From the NCBI GenBank assembly GCA_025267735.1, contig CM046295.1:9633270-9697269 (forward strand): 64,000 nucleotides of DNA, given 5' to 3'. This DNA is from Mactra quadrangularis (taxonomy: Eukaryota; Mollusca; Bivalvia; Venerida; Mactridae). How positions within the stretch are numbered: the stretch's first letter is position 1; each line of letters begins with the position of its first letter. The notes under the pieces were generated by a model that was not told where the DNA came from, did no database searches, and saw nothing but the letters and a program-made list of their open reading frames with translations. Shown piece by piece: positions 11,666 through 22,478 of this stretch. A program made the translations under genes and the position numbers.

Positions 11666-14600
11666 CACTGTAAAAAATGGGAACACGTAACATGTTTTAT
11701 AAGTGTTTAAAACGAAAACACTGCAATTTACTTTCGTAACACATCCGTTTAATATAGTAACACTTAGCGTTTTAGTGATTTAAAAAAATCGGCAGTGTTT
11801 TACTTTAAAACGGTACCATTTTCAATCGTTAAAATTTGTTCGTCTGAAAAATTAATAATCGCAATGGAGAAACAAATGTAACTACAAAACGATATATTAG
11901 ACCCAACATCTTCATTAGAATACGGATTTTTGCGTATTTTTTTTACCAGAAACGGAAATGTAAAACACGTGCGTTTTCACTAGTGTGCAAAACGAACACA
12001 CTTCATAGTCTCTTAGCGAAGCTTTGACTTTTTTTATAAACACACAGATATGTAAATATATTAAGAATGGAATGCTTCAGTATTCTTTAATATTAAATTA
12101 ACATTGTTAACGTGGAAACTATATGGTCCGAATCACCAAGTAGTTTTGTTTGGAGATTATGGAATGTTCGAATTCAAGATTGAAGCGCTGTCTGCTCGCG
12201 CCCAGAAAATCGTCGGAACATTAATGTAAGTAATGTATTGCTTTAATATTTCTTGGGTCGCTTTATCACCTGTCGTGTTTTCAGTCTCCAGTTTTGAAAT
12301 TTAGTAATAAAATTTATGCAAGGGAAGAGCTTTTTGACGTGGGATACATTTTGTCATCAGTTTTCGCGACATTCTTTGAATTTCGTTGGTATTATCTGTG
12401 GCCATTTAGGATCAGTGTCGCCTACACAGCTATTTGTTTAAAAAGAAAATATTAACTTTTTTGTATCAATTTTCATACCCTTCTGCATTAATATATTGTT
12501 ATTATTTACTCAGTTAGTTTGTGCGTTTGTTGTTGGTCTAATACAATAGCTAGTACCTAATTTCATCCCTGTCCTAATTTCGTCACCCCACCTCATACAC
12601 TTAAAGCAATTTTCTGGGTCCTAATTTCGTTCCTGTCCTAATTTCGTCACACCACCTCATACACTTAAAGCATTTTCGGGGTCCTAATTTCGTTCCTGTC
12701 CTAATTTCGTCACCCCTTCTTTATTACAAAAAGCATATAGCAATTATAAAATATACACTTAAAATAGCTCTATTTTTATATGGAAGGGATGTAATTACAC
12801 ATTGCAGATGACGAATTGTTTTAAATTTTCAAGGTTGTTACTTTATACAATGTATTTTAGGGAAAAAGAGCAGATGCTTGAAGAAATGATATGAAAATAA
12901 TACTCAGACTGTGAGACAAGTTATTTAATGATACATTATACAGGCATGACAGGCTTTTTTCCATGGTGGTTAGGCCAAGTTAAAATTCTGTGTTTATGGG
13001 AATAGCCTGAGAAATGAGAGGTGGGGTAGGTTTTTTGTTGTTGCTTTTTACTCATGAAATCACTATTTTTTGCAGTTATGAACACAAAAACCACCCAAGT
13101 TTGCTGACTTTGAAATAAAAACTTTAAGGTCGGCAACTTATTTAGGTAGTCGGGTGCCCTAAGCACAGCTATTCTCATTTTAGGCATTATTTAAGCATGC
13201 ATGTTTTATCCTGTTATATTTTTATTAATTTAAGACTAGAATGTGATTGAGTTTGAGTGTGTCATCATATTATCATAAATCCTTGAATTTAATATTGTTA
13301 TTTTCATTTTATTCAGGTTGGTTATTTACTATACATACACCTTTTGGAAGGAAAGGCAGAGACAATGCTAATAACTGAGAAATGGAACCATATTGTTGAA
13401 TGAGTTGTGTTTATATGAGTTTTGTATATATATAGTGTTTGGGGAGAGTAATGGAGCTTTTGGCAAACTGAAATGTACCCGTCTTATAAAGTAAGTTCAA
13501 CCTAGCATAGTGCAGAAGTCCTATTTATAACCTGGTACCAGAGTTAAAACTACTACTTTGGAATGTTACAGCTTATTTTGCTTTTAAAAAATTTTGATAA
13601 CAGCAAATTTTTAAATATATTACTATAAGTGAGAGTAACTCATACTGGTACAATGTATATATCTTTTAAACTGTATAGAAATTGCTTTACAATAATGCAG
13701 CACATGTCAAGTTTATCTATAATATAGAATTATCAACAAAGTAGCCCTTAAAGTATTTTTCAATTGTTAAATGTAATGTATATATTTCAGAAACAATCAA
13801 ACATCCATCATTAAAGTTCGATAGAAGTTGAAATATATGTTAGAGATGGTACATGATGATATAGGATAGAGGGAAAGAAGAAAGAGGATGTAGATTACAA
13901 AAGTTAATCCCAATACAATTGAACTATTAATTTATAACCAGATAAATGATGATATAAAGCGCCATGGATTATACATGTATATATGATATTAAGAACAATA
14001 ATGATTTAAATTGCTTGTATTTTTTCAATACTGATTCATCACACTGACTAAGATTCTGTGGGCATTTTCACAAAAAAAACTCAAAGAAATAAGTATCGTG
14101 AGCCAATTTAAAAAATTTAAAGTTCAAAGCCTAAAAGATATAATATAATAATTATTATGATATGAATTTAAGAAAGAATTCATAATTCTACCATATTAGA
14201 GAATATTTTAGTTAAAGTTTATTGGACAAAGAAGAAAGGTATTATAAATGTTTTCCTGATTTTTACTTACAATGATTTTTATGTAAATTTTTTGTGAAAA
14301 TGACCACTCTTCTTTAAATTTCTACTAGTTTACATCTCGGTCAATAGTCATAGTCATGTAGGTGTGACTGGGCTTAAGATTCTTGATGTTTTTAGATTGA
14401 ACAAAAGTCAATGACATGATAAGTGAACTATATACTTATGAAATGAATATAATTATTTCATTAAGTTGGTGTTATAAAATTTTTAGTTTCAATAAGATAG
14501 TGTTTAATGCAGAGATCTTTTGTTACACTTTAGTTAAGTGCATGTTCTGAAGAAGAGGAGAGTATAGTTAATACATAAACTTAAAAATGACTTAAAATCC

Positions 14601-15297
14601 ATCTTAATAATGTTTCAAGTACACTAATGTTTTTGCAAAATTTTGTGTAGGGGAGTCAAACCCCATTGGAAAAGAGACTATATGTACAAGTGACACATTA
14701 TCACTATTTATTAGCTTTGTGTGTGTATGTTAATATGAAGGAAATAATCACAAGTAAAATATTTTTACTAACTATTATTTTAGTCACTCAAAATAAATTA
14801 TGGTTGCATTTTTATGACAAAAAAATGATAATTTAATCTTTTCAAATTATGTTTTTTATTTATTTGCATATTTTCAGCCGTGACTTTGATTAAATAACAT
14901 TGTTAGTTAGTCAAAGTTTCATTTTAGAAAGACTTGGCGAACAGTGCTCTTAAAGCAATAAGTTTCAGCTTTGCAACAAAACATGTGAAAAATACAAACA
15001 TGTTCAGTGTTTATCAAGAAAACACATGAAGTGTTTTAATATGGCGTTACGTGTGCAAAAAGTGTAACAAGAAAGTGTTTTGATTTTAAACGCGTCAAGT
15101 GTTTTAATTTAAAACAGTTTTACATGTTTTCAATGCGGTCTGGTGTGTTATATTGAAATGTGTAATGTTTTATAACAAAACACAAGCATGTTTTAAAGCA
15201 AAACATGTTACATGTTTAAAGTGGTAACATGTTTTAAAAGTGTAACAGAAAAGTGTTTTAAAAAGTGTTTGAAAGCAAAACACCTGTTTTTACAGTG
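11666..15297. mobile_element. 3.6-kb TIR element inserted in Ngaro Gag, TA target duplication
   Basis: The ends are inverted: CACTGTAAAAA on the left, TTTTTACAGTG on the right. TA flanks both sides (11664-11665 and 15298-15299). The terminal few hundred bases are full of short subterminal repeats related to 'acatgttttaaa' and 'gtgtttta' in both orientations. No transposase frame was found, so it is probably nonautonomous. CACTG ends plus dense subterminal repeats suggest a CACTA/CMC-like family; a TA duplication would also fit Tc1/mariner. I cannot decide between these. Confidence 0.8.
12556..12717 (+). repeat. 63-64-bp tandem repeat, about 2.5 copies
   Basis: The phrase 'cctaatttcgt.cc' starts at 12556, 12620 and 12683, each time followed by 'gtcctaatttcgtcac' and then 'ctcatacacttaaagca'. 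It lies inside the nested TIR element. Confidence 0.85.
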
Positions 15298-15299
15298 TA

Positions 15300-17825
15300 C
15301 AAGAAACCCTAGGAATAAACGACAGCTACATTTTTCGCAAAAAGGGTAATGAAGAGCAGAGCAAGGTCAACACACGTGTTTTGGAAAAGTTGAAGTCAGC
15401 CGACGGATACATACAGGAAGCTGGTAGAATTAATCCATGCGAGTCTTTAACGTCTGCTCAAGAAAAGATTGTGGAAGGTATAGACATTTTAAATCATAGG
15501 CAAAAGTTAGTTAGACTTGCTGATTCAAGCGATGCTGGATGGAGAGTAGTGAGTGAATACGAAGCCCACCCGCTAGCTGACAACGAAGAGGATCAGAAAA
15601 AGATATACCGAGCACAAAGAGACGCTGAAAGAAAGATTAGACAAGAAAGACGCTACAAGGCTTCCAGACAAACAACATATGCTAAATACACACGTTCTGA
15701 CAACAAAGAATCTACCAAGACTGACAATACGCTGAACTTCAGTAGAAAACCAGGCAATTGTTTTAGATGTGGTCGCCCAGGTCATTGGCGAAGTGATTGT
15801 AGAGTTGGCTTAAATGATAGCATGGTAAATGGAAAAGATACACAGACAAATTCTAAGATAAGTAGTAACTTATTTAGCTCTGATAATGTTGATAGTTCAA
15901 TTGAACAAAATGTTATTTCGCCAGTTGGCATGTTGAAACGAAATGCAAATCATTGGAATGATGCCGGAGCCAGTCCGCATATAATGCAAGTTATCGAAGA
16001 GGGCTATAAGTTGCCATTCATAAATATACCTAAGCCTACATTTTTAATGAACAATAAATCGGCGAGAGATAATCCATTATTTGTAAAGCAAGAAATTAGT
16101 TCATTGCTTAAAAAAGGTTGTATTTCTGAGGTTAATGTTCAACCATGCGTGACAAATCCTCTCACTGTTGCTATAAGTAGAACAGGTAAAATGCGACTAG
16201 TTTTAGATTGTAGGCACATAAATTTAGAACTGTTCAAATTTAAATGTTGTATTGAAGACCAGTCAATAGCTAAGCATATGTTTAGAAAGGGAGATTATCT
16301 GTTTTCATTTGATATAAGAAGTGCATATCACCACATAATGATTTTTCCCGATCATAGAACATACCTGGGTTTCTCATGGCAAAATCAATTTTATGTATTC
16401 AATGTTTTACCATTTGGAATTTCGACTGCTGGTTTTATTTTCACCAAGCTCTTGAGAGTATTAGTCACAAAATGGCGTTCACTCGGACACAAGGTTATAC
16501 TTTTCCTTGATGACGGAATCGCTGGTGATAATACTTATCAAACAGCTCTTGATATGTCAAGTTTCATTCACGATGACTTAATAAAATTTGGGTTTATTAT
16601 CGCTGATGAGAAAAGTATATGGGTTCCATGCCAGAGGCTTGAATGGTTAGGATATTTTTGGGATACCTATAATGGTTTTCTTAAAGTCTCAGATGAACGT
16701 ATATCGATGGCAGAGAAATTGATTAAAAAGTTCATAGATGAAATAAGTAAAGGAAAAACTTTATTCTTAGTTCGCCTGGTTGCAAAATTAGTAGGCCAGC
16801 TTATTTCAATGCAAACTGTTGTAGGTCAGACAGCACGTTTGAGAACAAGATCGCTGTATGATTGTATTTTAAATAGGGCAAGTTGGAATGCCCCAGTGAC
16901 AATAAGCTCGAGAGCATTTGATGAAATGATATTTTGGAGCAAAAATTTAAAGATGTTGAATAAATGTGATATAATGGAGGCTGGAAGTGCCTGTTTGAAA
17001 AATGATATACATGATACCGTCTTTTGTGACGCCAGTGGAGCTGGATATGCAGGTTTTATCGATAATTCGTTGGACAGTATTGTAATAGGTTGTTGGTCTG
17101 AATACGAAAGTGGTTTGAGTTCCACATGGAGAGAACTAGAAACTGTTCATAGATATATAAATAGTTCAGTAAAAAGTCTGGAAGGACATTGTGTTGAAAT
17201 AAACACTGATAACAAAAATGTTGTATCAATTCTGAACACGGGCAGTAGAAAGCAATATTTGCATGATGTAGCTATAAATGTTCATGATACATGCACGAAA
17301 TATCATATTAATATTTTACCCAAATGGGTACCGAGGGAAGATAACCAAAAAGCAGATTTTTATCGTAAATGTACCGATTGTGACGATTGGGCAGTTGAAA
17401 CGCATGTTTTTGGAGCGCTAGAGCGTAAATGGGGCCCGCATACGTTTGATTTATTTGCTTGTAGTTATAATGCTAAATGTCCAAAGTTTTACTCAAAATA
17501 TTGGTGCCCTGGTACCTCAGGTATAAATGCCCTGAATTATCAATGGAATAATGAAAACTTTTGGCTTGTACCCCCTCCAAGGTTAGCAGTTCAATGTATA
17601 AGAAAGATTTTATCGGAGAAATGCAAATGCACATTATTAGTACCCGTGTGGAAGTCGGCTCCCTATTGGCCGTTAATTTTTCTTAAGAGTGGAAAGTTGA
17701 ACTCATGTGTTCATGATTTATATGTTTTTTCACCTGGAAAATTGGTCAAACGAGGCAGAGGCAAAAATGGCATATTTGACGGCAGAGTTTTAAGTTTTGG
17801 ATTTATTGGAGTTAGATTTGTTTAA
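15300..17825 (+). CDS. Ngaro Gag-RT-RNase H polyprotein, main part
   Basis: The frame is open from the end of the nested insertion to the stop at 17825. It lost its own start, which lies at 11555. In order: a basic, charged Gag region; one CCHC zinc knuckle (CFRCGRPGHWRSDC, about 15759-15800) for nucleic-acid binding; a reverse transcriptase with the first catalytic Asp in FSFDIRSAYHHI (about 16300) and the second motif FLDDG (about 16503); then RNase H with FCDASGAGYAGF (17022), STWRELETVH, NTDNK and NQKADF supplying the acidic residues. The C-terminal part with FDLFAC and FYSKYWCPGT is typical of the DIRS/Ngaro RT region. All RT and RNase H active-site residues appear intact. The RT would copy the element RNA into DNA. 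As it stands the protein lacks its first 37 residues. Confidence 0.9.
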   Translation, partial: QETLGINDSYIFRKKGNEEQSKVNTRVLEKLKSADGYIQEAGRINPCESLTSAQEKIVEGIDILNHRQKLVRLADSSDAGWRVVSEYEAHPLADNEEDQKKIYRAQRDAERKIRQERRYKASRQTTYAKYTRSDNKESTKTDNTLNFSRKPGNCFRCGRPGHWRSDCRVGLNDSMVNGKDTQTNSKISSNLFSSDNVDSSIEQNVISPVGMLKRNANHWNDAGASPHIMQVIEEGYKLPFINIPKPTFLMNNKSARDNPLFVKQEISSLLKKGCISEVNVQPCVTNPLTVAISRTGKMRLVLDCRHINLELFKFKCCIEDQSIAKHMFRKGDYLFSFDIRSAYHHIMIFPDHRTYLGFSWQNQFYVFNVLPFGISTAGFIFTKLLRVLVTKWRSLGHKVILFLDDGIAGDNTYQTALDMSSFIHDDLIKFGFIIADEKSIWVPCQRLEWLGYFWDTYNGFLKVSDERISMAEKLIKKFIDEISKGKTLFLVRLVAKLVGQLISMQTVVGQTARLRTRSLYDCILNRASWNAPVTISSRAFDEMIFWSKNLKMLNKCDIMEAGSACLKNDIHDTVFCDASGAGYAGFIDNSLDSIVIGCWSEYESGLSSTWRELETVHRYINSSVKSLEGHCVEINTDNKNVVSILNTGSRKQYLHDVAINVHDTCTKYHINILPKWVPREDNQKADFYRKCTDCDDWAVETHVFGALERKWGPHTFDLFACSYNAKCPKFYSKYWCPGTSGINALNYQWNNENFWLVPPPRLAVQCIRKILSEKCKCTLLVPVWKSAPYWPLIFLKSGKLNSCVHDLYVFSPGKLVKRGRGKNGIFDGRVLSFGFIGVRFV

Positions 17826-18860
17826 CTGATGATGAAATTTATATTTTCGCAGGTTTAAATCTCAAGTCAAGTATAGATGAGGAAATACGATCCAGTGGTT
17901 TTTATCATGTCAGTTCAGACGAATTATCAAATAAGATGGCTTCTTTGTTGGTCATGTCAAAAAGTAACAGTACTACAGTGAAATATTATTCTTACTTCAA
18001 GAAATGGGAGCAATTTATTTCAACAAAAGGCGGTGAAGCTATTCCGGCTCAGCCCATACAAGTTGCTTTATATTTAACTGAATTAATTGATAAATATTCT
18101 CCTAATAGCATGATATCAAATACGGTGTACGCTATAAAATGGGCTCATTCATTGAAGAATTTGAAGGATCCGACTGACAATATGTTTGTGAAAAACCTAC
18201 TTGAGACTTCCAGCAGATTACTGACTAAACCAAAGATAAAGAAAGATCCAATAACTGTAGAGTGTTTGATTGCTTTGAGTGATAAATATTCTAATAGTGA
18301 AGATATTTTGATTTTACGTGACTTAACTATGATATTACTTGCATTTTCGGTTTTTTTGAGATTTGACGAACTAGTTAACTTACGGTAATGATATTATTAT
18401 TCACGACTCTTATTTTTCTGTAAGAATAAGAAAGAGTAAAACCGATCAGTACCGTTTCGGTGACACTATTGTTATATCAAAAGGGGAGACAATTGCATGT
18501 CCTTATTCCATGTTGTTACGTTATTTACGTGTCACAGGATACTCACTTCATGATGATACATTTTTGTTTAAGCCTTGTTATAAATCTAAAAATATTTGTA
18601 AACCTATTTTGAAAGATAAGCCACTTAGTTATACTCGTACTAGAGAATGTTTAGTGTCACGTTTGAGAGAAATAGATAATAATTTAAACATAGGTATTCA
18701 TTCATTACGTTCAGGTGGAGCCACTGCGGCCGCTAATGCTGGTGTAAATGATCGTTGTTGGAAACGTCATGGACGCTGGAAAGGTGAAAATAGTAAAGAC
18801 GGCTATGTTGCTGACTCTTTGGCTAACAGATTAAAAGTTTCTAAGTCTTTGGCTTTATAA
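17816..18860 (+). pseudogene. Ngaro tyrosine recombinase, one frameshift
   Basis: The frame is open from about 17816, overlapping the RT stop by roughly 10 nt in a different phase. Its first ATG is at 17936. The N-terminal half reaches FLRFDELVNLR, which holds the first catalytic Arg, then hits a stop at 18386-18388. The coding continues in the next phase (gained 1 nt or lost 2 near 18385) through HSLRSGG (the His-x-x-Arg box), RHGRWKG (second His) and DGYV (nucleophilic Tyr), and stops at 18860. This is the DIRS/Ngaro class of phage-integrase-like recombinase, which inserts a circular DNA copy. Every catalytic residue is present, so the frameshift is the only obvious lesion. B1 starts 35 bp after the stop. 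Confidence 0.88.
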
Positions 18861-18895
18861 ATATACTTCACATCCAGCCCAATCTTTTTGATATC

Positions 18896-18965
18896 TAAAC
18901 TGCACGTCTGGTATTGCATTTATTTGTTTGTTGTTATTTTCGTAAATACAGAGTGAAGTTAAGAC
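18896..18965 (+). repeat. Ngaro repeat B1
   Basis: 70-bp repeat beginning 'taaactgcacgtctgg' and ending 'gagtgaagttaagac'. It appears identical to B2 and abuts A2 with no spacer. Confidence 0.92.
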
Positions 18966-19155
18966 TATCTTTTTCACGCGTTTCGAAGTATAGCGTGAAA
19001 TATTTGTCTTCACGAAACATATAGGTTTTACGGTATTGAAAATATTTTGTAGTTGTTGCACGAGATTTTCGTGATCACGTAGGTGTGTCTGTATAAAAGG
19101 TTTTGGCGCGTAGAAAATTGTCATTCTACCAGACAAGCTCAGTCAAACCGGGTTT
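18966..19155 (+). repeat. Ngaro repeat A2
   Basis: 190-bp internal copy of A1 with one mismatch. The B1|A2 join at 18965/18966 mirrors the B2-to-A1 join of a circular intermediate. Confidence 0.92.
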
Positions 19156-20065
19156 CCTTTAGAATATTTATCTCATATTCCAAATTTAGCAGTCTGAAAA
19201 AACAAATATGTTTGTTTGAAGGCAAATAGGTTATGTACATTTTTAATTATGGATTCGTATTTCATTTAGTTAGCTTGAATTCACGGATGTCAGCTGATTC
19301 ATCAAAATAGTTAATTGCAATGATAATATATATTCATTTTATACTATACTCGTACAAGTCATATTAAAGAAGGTCTTTGAGTATTAATTATTTTGATAAT
19401 GAGATATGTATTATCTTGAATATTTACTCTTATTGGTATTGAATAATTTATATGTTGTTTAGTTTGATAATAAAACAAGCATAGATTTTTATATTTTCAA
19501 TGTGAATGTTATAAAATCATTTCTTTGATTATGTAAATTCAAGATTTTCAGTTGTATGTTGTTAAATGTAAGAAATATTGATTACCAGGACATTAATCAG
19601 AATTTGAAATGCACTAAAAATTTTCTGTACTCTTTTAGAGTAAAACAATAATTCATGTCGTATATTTTTATATATTATTTATAAAATGAAAACAATTTAT
19701 CTTAAACGATTTGCATTTAGTAAGGATTTTAACTATAAGTGTTAAAATAGTATCAAGAATGAGGTCGAACATTCAGCGTCAGACATTTGACAAAATGACA
19801 TAGTTTTCCAGAGCAACGACAAAAAATGAAAGAGGTCGATCTCTGGTTTTTACTGGGCGAGTTTGGCGCGTTTTGATACTCAAGTCATGAAATTTAAACA
19901 ATCAAATAGGTATTTCATGCTATATGTGCTTACAGTTTCTTAAATAAACAGGATAATTTCATCCATGTACTACTTTGATATCACACTGTTTTTATCTGGC
20001 ACTTATCCATATACATGTATTGTCATTGTATCTTATACTTAACCATTGTCATGACTATAAACCAT
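19156..20065 (+). other. Ngaro spacer between A2 and B2
   Basis: About 910 bp of A+T-rich sequence without a supportable frame. It may include part of the element's 3' untranslated region or a later insertion. No inverted ends were found inside it. Confidence 0.5.
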
Positions 20066-20135
20066 TAAACTGCACGTCTGGTATTGCATTTATTTGTTTG
20101 TTGTTATTTTCGTAAATACAGAGTGAAGTTAAGAC
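20066..20135 (+). repeat. Ngaro right repeat B2
   Basis: 70-bp repeat matching B1 at all positions by eye. It marks the right end of the element. Confidence 0.92.
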
Positions 20136-20341
20136 GTTCCGTTTTTAGTGCGCTAATTTGAAATGACACAGTTCAATGATATCGCTGAACAATATTTGGT
20201 TCAATATATAACATGGAAATATGTTTTGACAAAGATCTGTGTGTATTTTACAAGAACTATTTCGTATAACCGTTACGTGATTCGCCTCGCGTAGGTAGTA
20301 AAATCCTAAGCTGCCAGGGTAGACCCCCCTTACGAACCCTT

Positions 20342-20391
20342 CCGAGATTATTCATTCATGAAAGGTCGAGGTGTTCCGAATGGGTTCCATA
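20342..20391 (-). repeat. Dispersed CATTCGGAA motif, copy 2
   Basis: The reverse complement reads CATTCGGAACACCTCGACC, then a TGAATGAATAATCTCGGA block. It matches 32199-32241 closely and 11212-11256 more loosely. Confidence 0.5.
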
Positions 20392-20437
20392 TACGGATAT
20401 TCGTGTATGACGTCACTATGCATGTCTCTTTATTTAA

Positions 20438-20721
20438 GGTAGTTGGATACAATGTTTCATACAATGATATGCATACAATGATGTATTTTTTAAAAGAAGT
20501 ATCGAGCTTGTTAACACATTCAAACGTCGTTTTAACTAGCGTGACGTTTTCTACACGTGTTTTATACGTGTGACGATTAAACGTCGTTGCCATGGTGAAG
20601 TCGCGATGAAAATGAAAATAATTGACATATTTATAAAATACAACTGTGGCTCTACATGTACACAGACTTTCGTGAAGTTTAGCTGACTTTTGATTTTTAT
20701 GAAACATTGTATCCACCTACC
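20438..20721. mobile_element. 284-bp MITE, TTAA target duplication
   Basis: The left end 'ggtagttggatacaatgttt' and the right end reverse complement 'ggtaggtggatacaatgttt' are inverted with one mismatch over more than 23 bp. TTAA flanks both sides (20434-20437 and 20722-20725). TTAA duplication points to piggyBac- or Kolobok-type mobilisation. No transposase; nonautonomous. Confidence 0.85.
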
Positions 20722-20725
20722 TTAA

Positions 20726-20994
20726 AAGGACATTAATGTATAGATGAAGTCATTCTATGACAAATTTGTGCTAATGGACATACAACTACAAATGATGATG
20801 TTTTAAGTAGTAAAATTTTACCCAGTATGTCACGGTTCAGACAATTTTAGTGCATTTTTGTGACTTTTTTTGTACATTTCTAGCAATCTATAGGTCAGCT
20901 TGTCTTGAAATATTAAGAATTATTTTTAACAAAAACACTGAATGATATTTGAAAATATATAAAAATCGTAACCAAATCTGTGCACTAGTACCTT
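20726..20994 (+). mobile_element. 340-bp TTAA MITE family, 5'-truncated copy
   Basis: It matches 42282-42624 from the 'tgacaaatttgtgctaatgg' region onward, including 'tatgtcacggttcagac', 'tataggtcagcttgtctt' and the terminal 'aaatctgtgcactagtacct'. The left terminal repeat is missing. Confidence 0.75.
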
Positions 20995-21429
20995 TAGGTA
21001 CACTGTGGTAAACCTTTGTAAAGGTATTGACGCAAATGAATATACACCTCGAAATAAATGTGTTTTGTTGCGTTAATCAACTTTATATTAAAACTTCTAC
21101 TCTAGGCGTGAAACGCAATACGCGAGATGAAATTATTTTCCCCTGACCAGCAGAGAGTCGTATGTTATTTTATATTAATTATGAAATGAATATTACACTC
21201 ACACCAATCTCCCCAGACAGGCGTCAGAATATCTGATGTATTTACCTTAGGCGTGGAATAAACATAATGATATCAAATATTGTTTTCCTGACCAGAGTTA
21301 ATCACTTCACAATATTAAATCTGTAAATTTGATATTTTAATCAATGGACGTAACAGACTATCAATTTATTGTATCATGATTACGTTTTGTCATAAAATGT
21401 TTTTTCCGGTTATGCTACATGTAAATTCC

Positions 21430-21720
21430 CATAAACATAAAAAAAGCCTTGAGAGCATCGTACGGGCGCCGTGCGATCAAGCTCCGCAAGGACTCGTACG
21501 AACTCTTGCGTACCCTTATGAACTGTTACCTTGTTGCCTTGAGTTGAGCCGTGCATCAAATCGTGAACACAATCGTGGCAAGTATGGATTAAACTTGCAT
21601 ATCTTCCAGCTACGGCTTCGTGCGGGTGTGTTGTTTTGTGCCATGTGCGTACCGTCACCTAAATACGCAAGGCTTCCACGGCCTACGACTGTCTGCACGT
21701 AGCCTACTGGTCCGGAACAA
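21430..21720. other. G+C-rich island of unknown origin
   Basis: This 290-bp stretch is much richer in G+C and CpG than its surroundings. It repeats short words such as CGTACGA, GTGCGAT and CTTGCGTAC in both orientations. Overlapping open frames exist on both strands, but none shows a recognisable domain. It may be a decayed transposon or an unrecognised exon. Confidence 0.4.
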
Positions 21721-21964
21721 GCCACAATTTTATGGGACTGAGGCGAAAGAAAGTGCTTAGTACTGATTACAATTTGGTTAAAACTTCGGATAAGATTTCG
21801 GTCTTTTAAGTGAATATGAGAGTAGGTCGAGTGACTGTCACAATTTGACTGCAAATTTCGAAATGTGGCATTAATCAACATAAATTACATTATTTAGTAT
21901 ATTTTATTCACTATTGAGCTATTAATAAATACATTAACATAATTACAAGAAATGACAGAACTTT

Positions 21965-22145
21965 GAATTCGGAGATCGCGGGTTTGAGGCCGGTCGCGGC
22001 AGGTCATACCCTATACATGAGTTGTCGGCCTCGTGGTAGGGTAAGTCAGTACTAGTGATAGAAAAGTGTCCATGAAACCTATAGTAGGAAGAGCTGGCCG
22101 TCGTAAATATGACCTAAATATGTGTTGAATACGACGAAAAATTCA
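21965..22145 (+). repeat. Diverged SINE, family-B-like
   Basis: It contains 'gatcgcgggtttgaggccgg' (B-box-like), 'gtcggcctcgtggtagggta' and 'gccgtcgtaaatatgaccta', parallel to the layout of family B but strongly diverged. Confidence 0.6.
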
Positions 22146-22301
22146 ACTAAATAAAAGAGAAGTGACAGAATGGTTGAAAGGCGTACTTTTCTGTGTGTTG
22201 TTATCTTATTTGAGCTACGTTAGAAACTGCTGAGAAATTAAAACATTTGTAGGCATGGGGTTTAACAAAAACAGTTTTTTCTTGATAATTTGATATGTAA
22301 C

Positions 22302-22478
22302 GTACAACCTCTCATGAACAACACCCGATTGGAGGGACTAACGAGTGTTGCTGTTCAGGGATTATTGCTTTGCAGAGGTTAAATTCAATTAAATTACGCC
22401 TATGGGAAATATCAAAAACTGTCGTTGTATAGTGGATTTGTTCTGTAGAGGATCGCTCTGCCGAGGTTATACTGTACA
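22302..22478. mobile_element. MITE with TACARTA..ACCTCT termini, copy 2
   Basis: The left end 'gtacaacctctcatgaacaa' and the right end reverse complement 'gtacagtataacctcggcag' are inverted. The interior matches 10648-10815. Probably Tc1/mariner-derived and nonautonomous. Confidence 0.65.

Larger units (their letters stand above)
11325..20135 (+). mobile_element. Ngaro-type tyrosine-recombinase retrotransposon, nested and broken
   Basis: The element has the split direct-repeat layout of Ngaro elements. A1 (11325-11514) is followed by a Gag-RT-RNase H frame and a tyrosine-recombinase frame. Then come B1 (18896-18965), immediately abutting A2 (18966-19155), and finally B2 (20066-20135). A1 and A2 are both 190 bp and differ at one base by eye; B1 and B2 are both 70 bp and look identical. 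The B1|A2 junction is exactly what is expected if the end of B2 were joined to the start of A1 in a circular intermediate. No long terminal repeats, integrase or target duplication were seen. That fits integration by a tyrosine recombinase from a circle. Coding regions are damaged: a TIR element is inserted in Gag and the recombinase has one frameshift. Confidence 0.92.

Noticed and set aside
12164..12225. Possible short exon (ATG frame ending at an AAT|GTAAGT donor) inside the nested element
   Set aside because: Only about 20 codons, no matching downstream exon and no recognisable protein.
11666..15297. The 3.6-kb segment as an intron of the Gag gene
   Set aside because: It has inverted CACTGTAAAAA ends and a TA duplication, and no GT-AG pair at the boundaries.
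15573..17125. Minus-strand frames within the Ngaro coding region
   Set aside because: They are shadows of the RT/RNase H frame.
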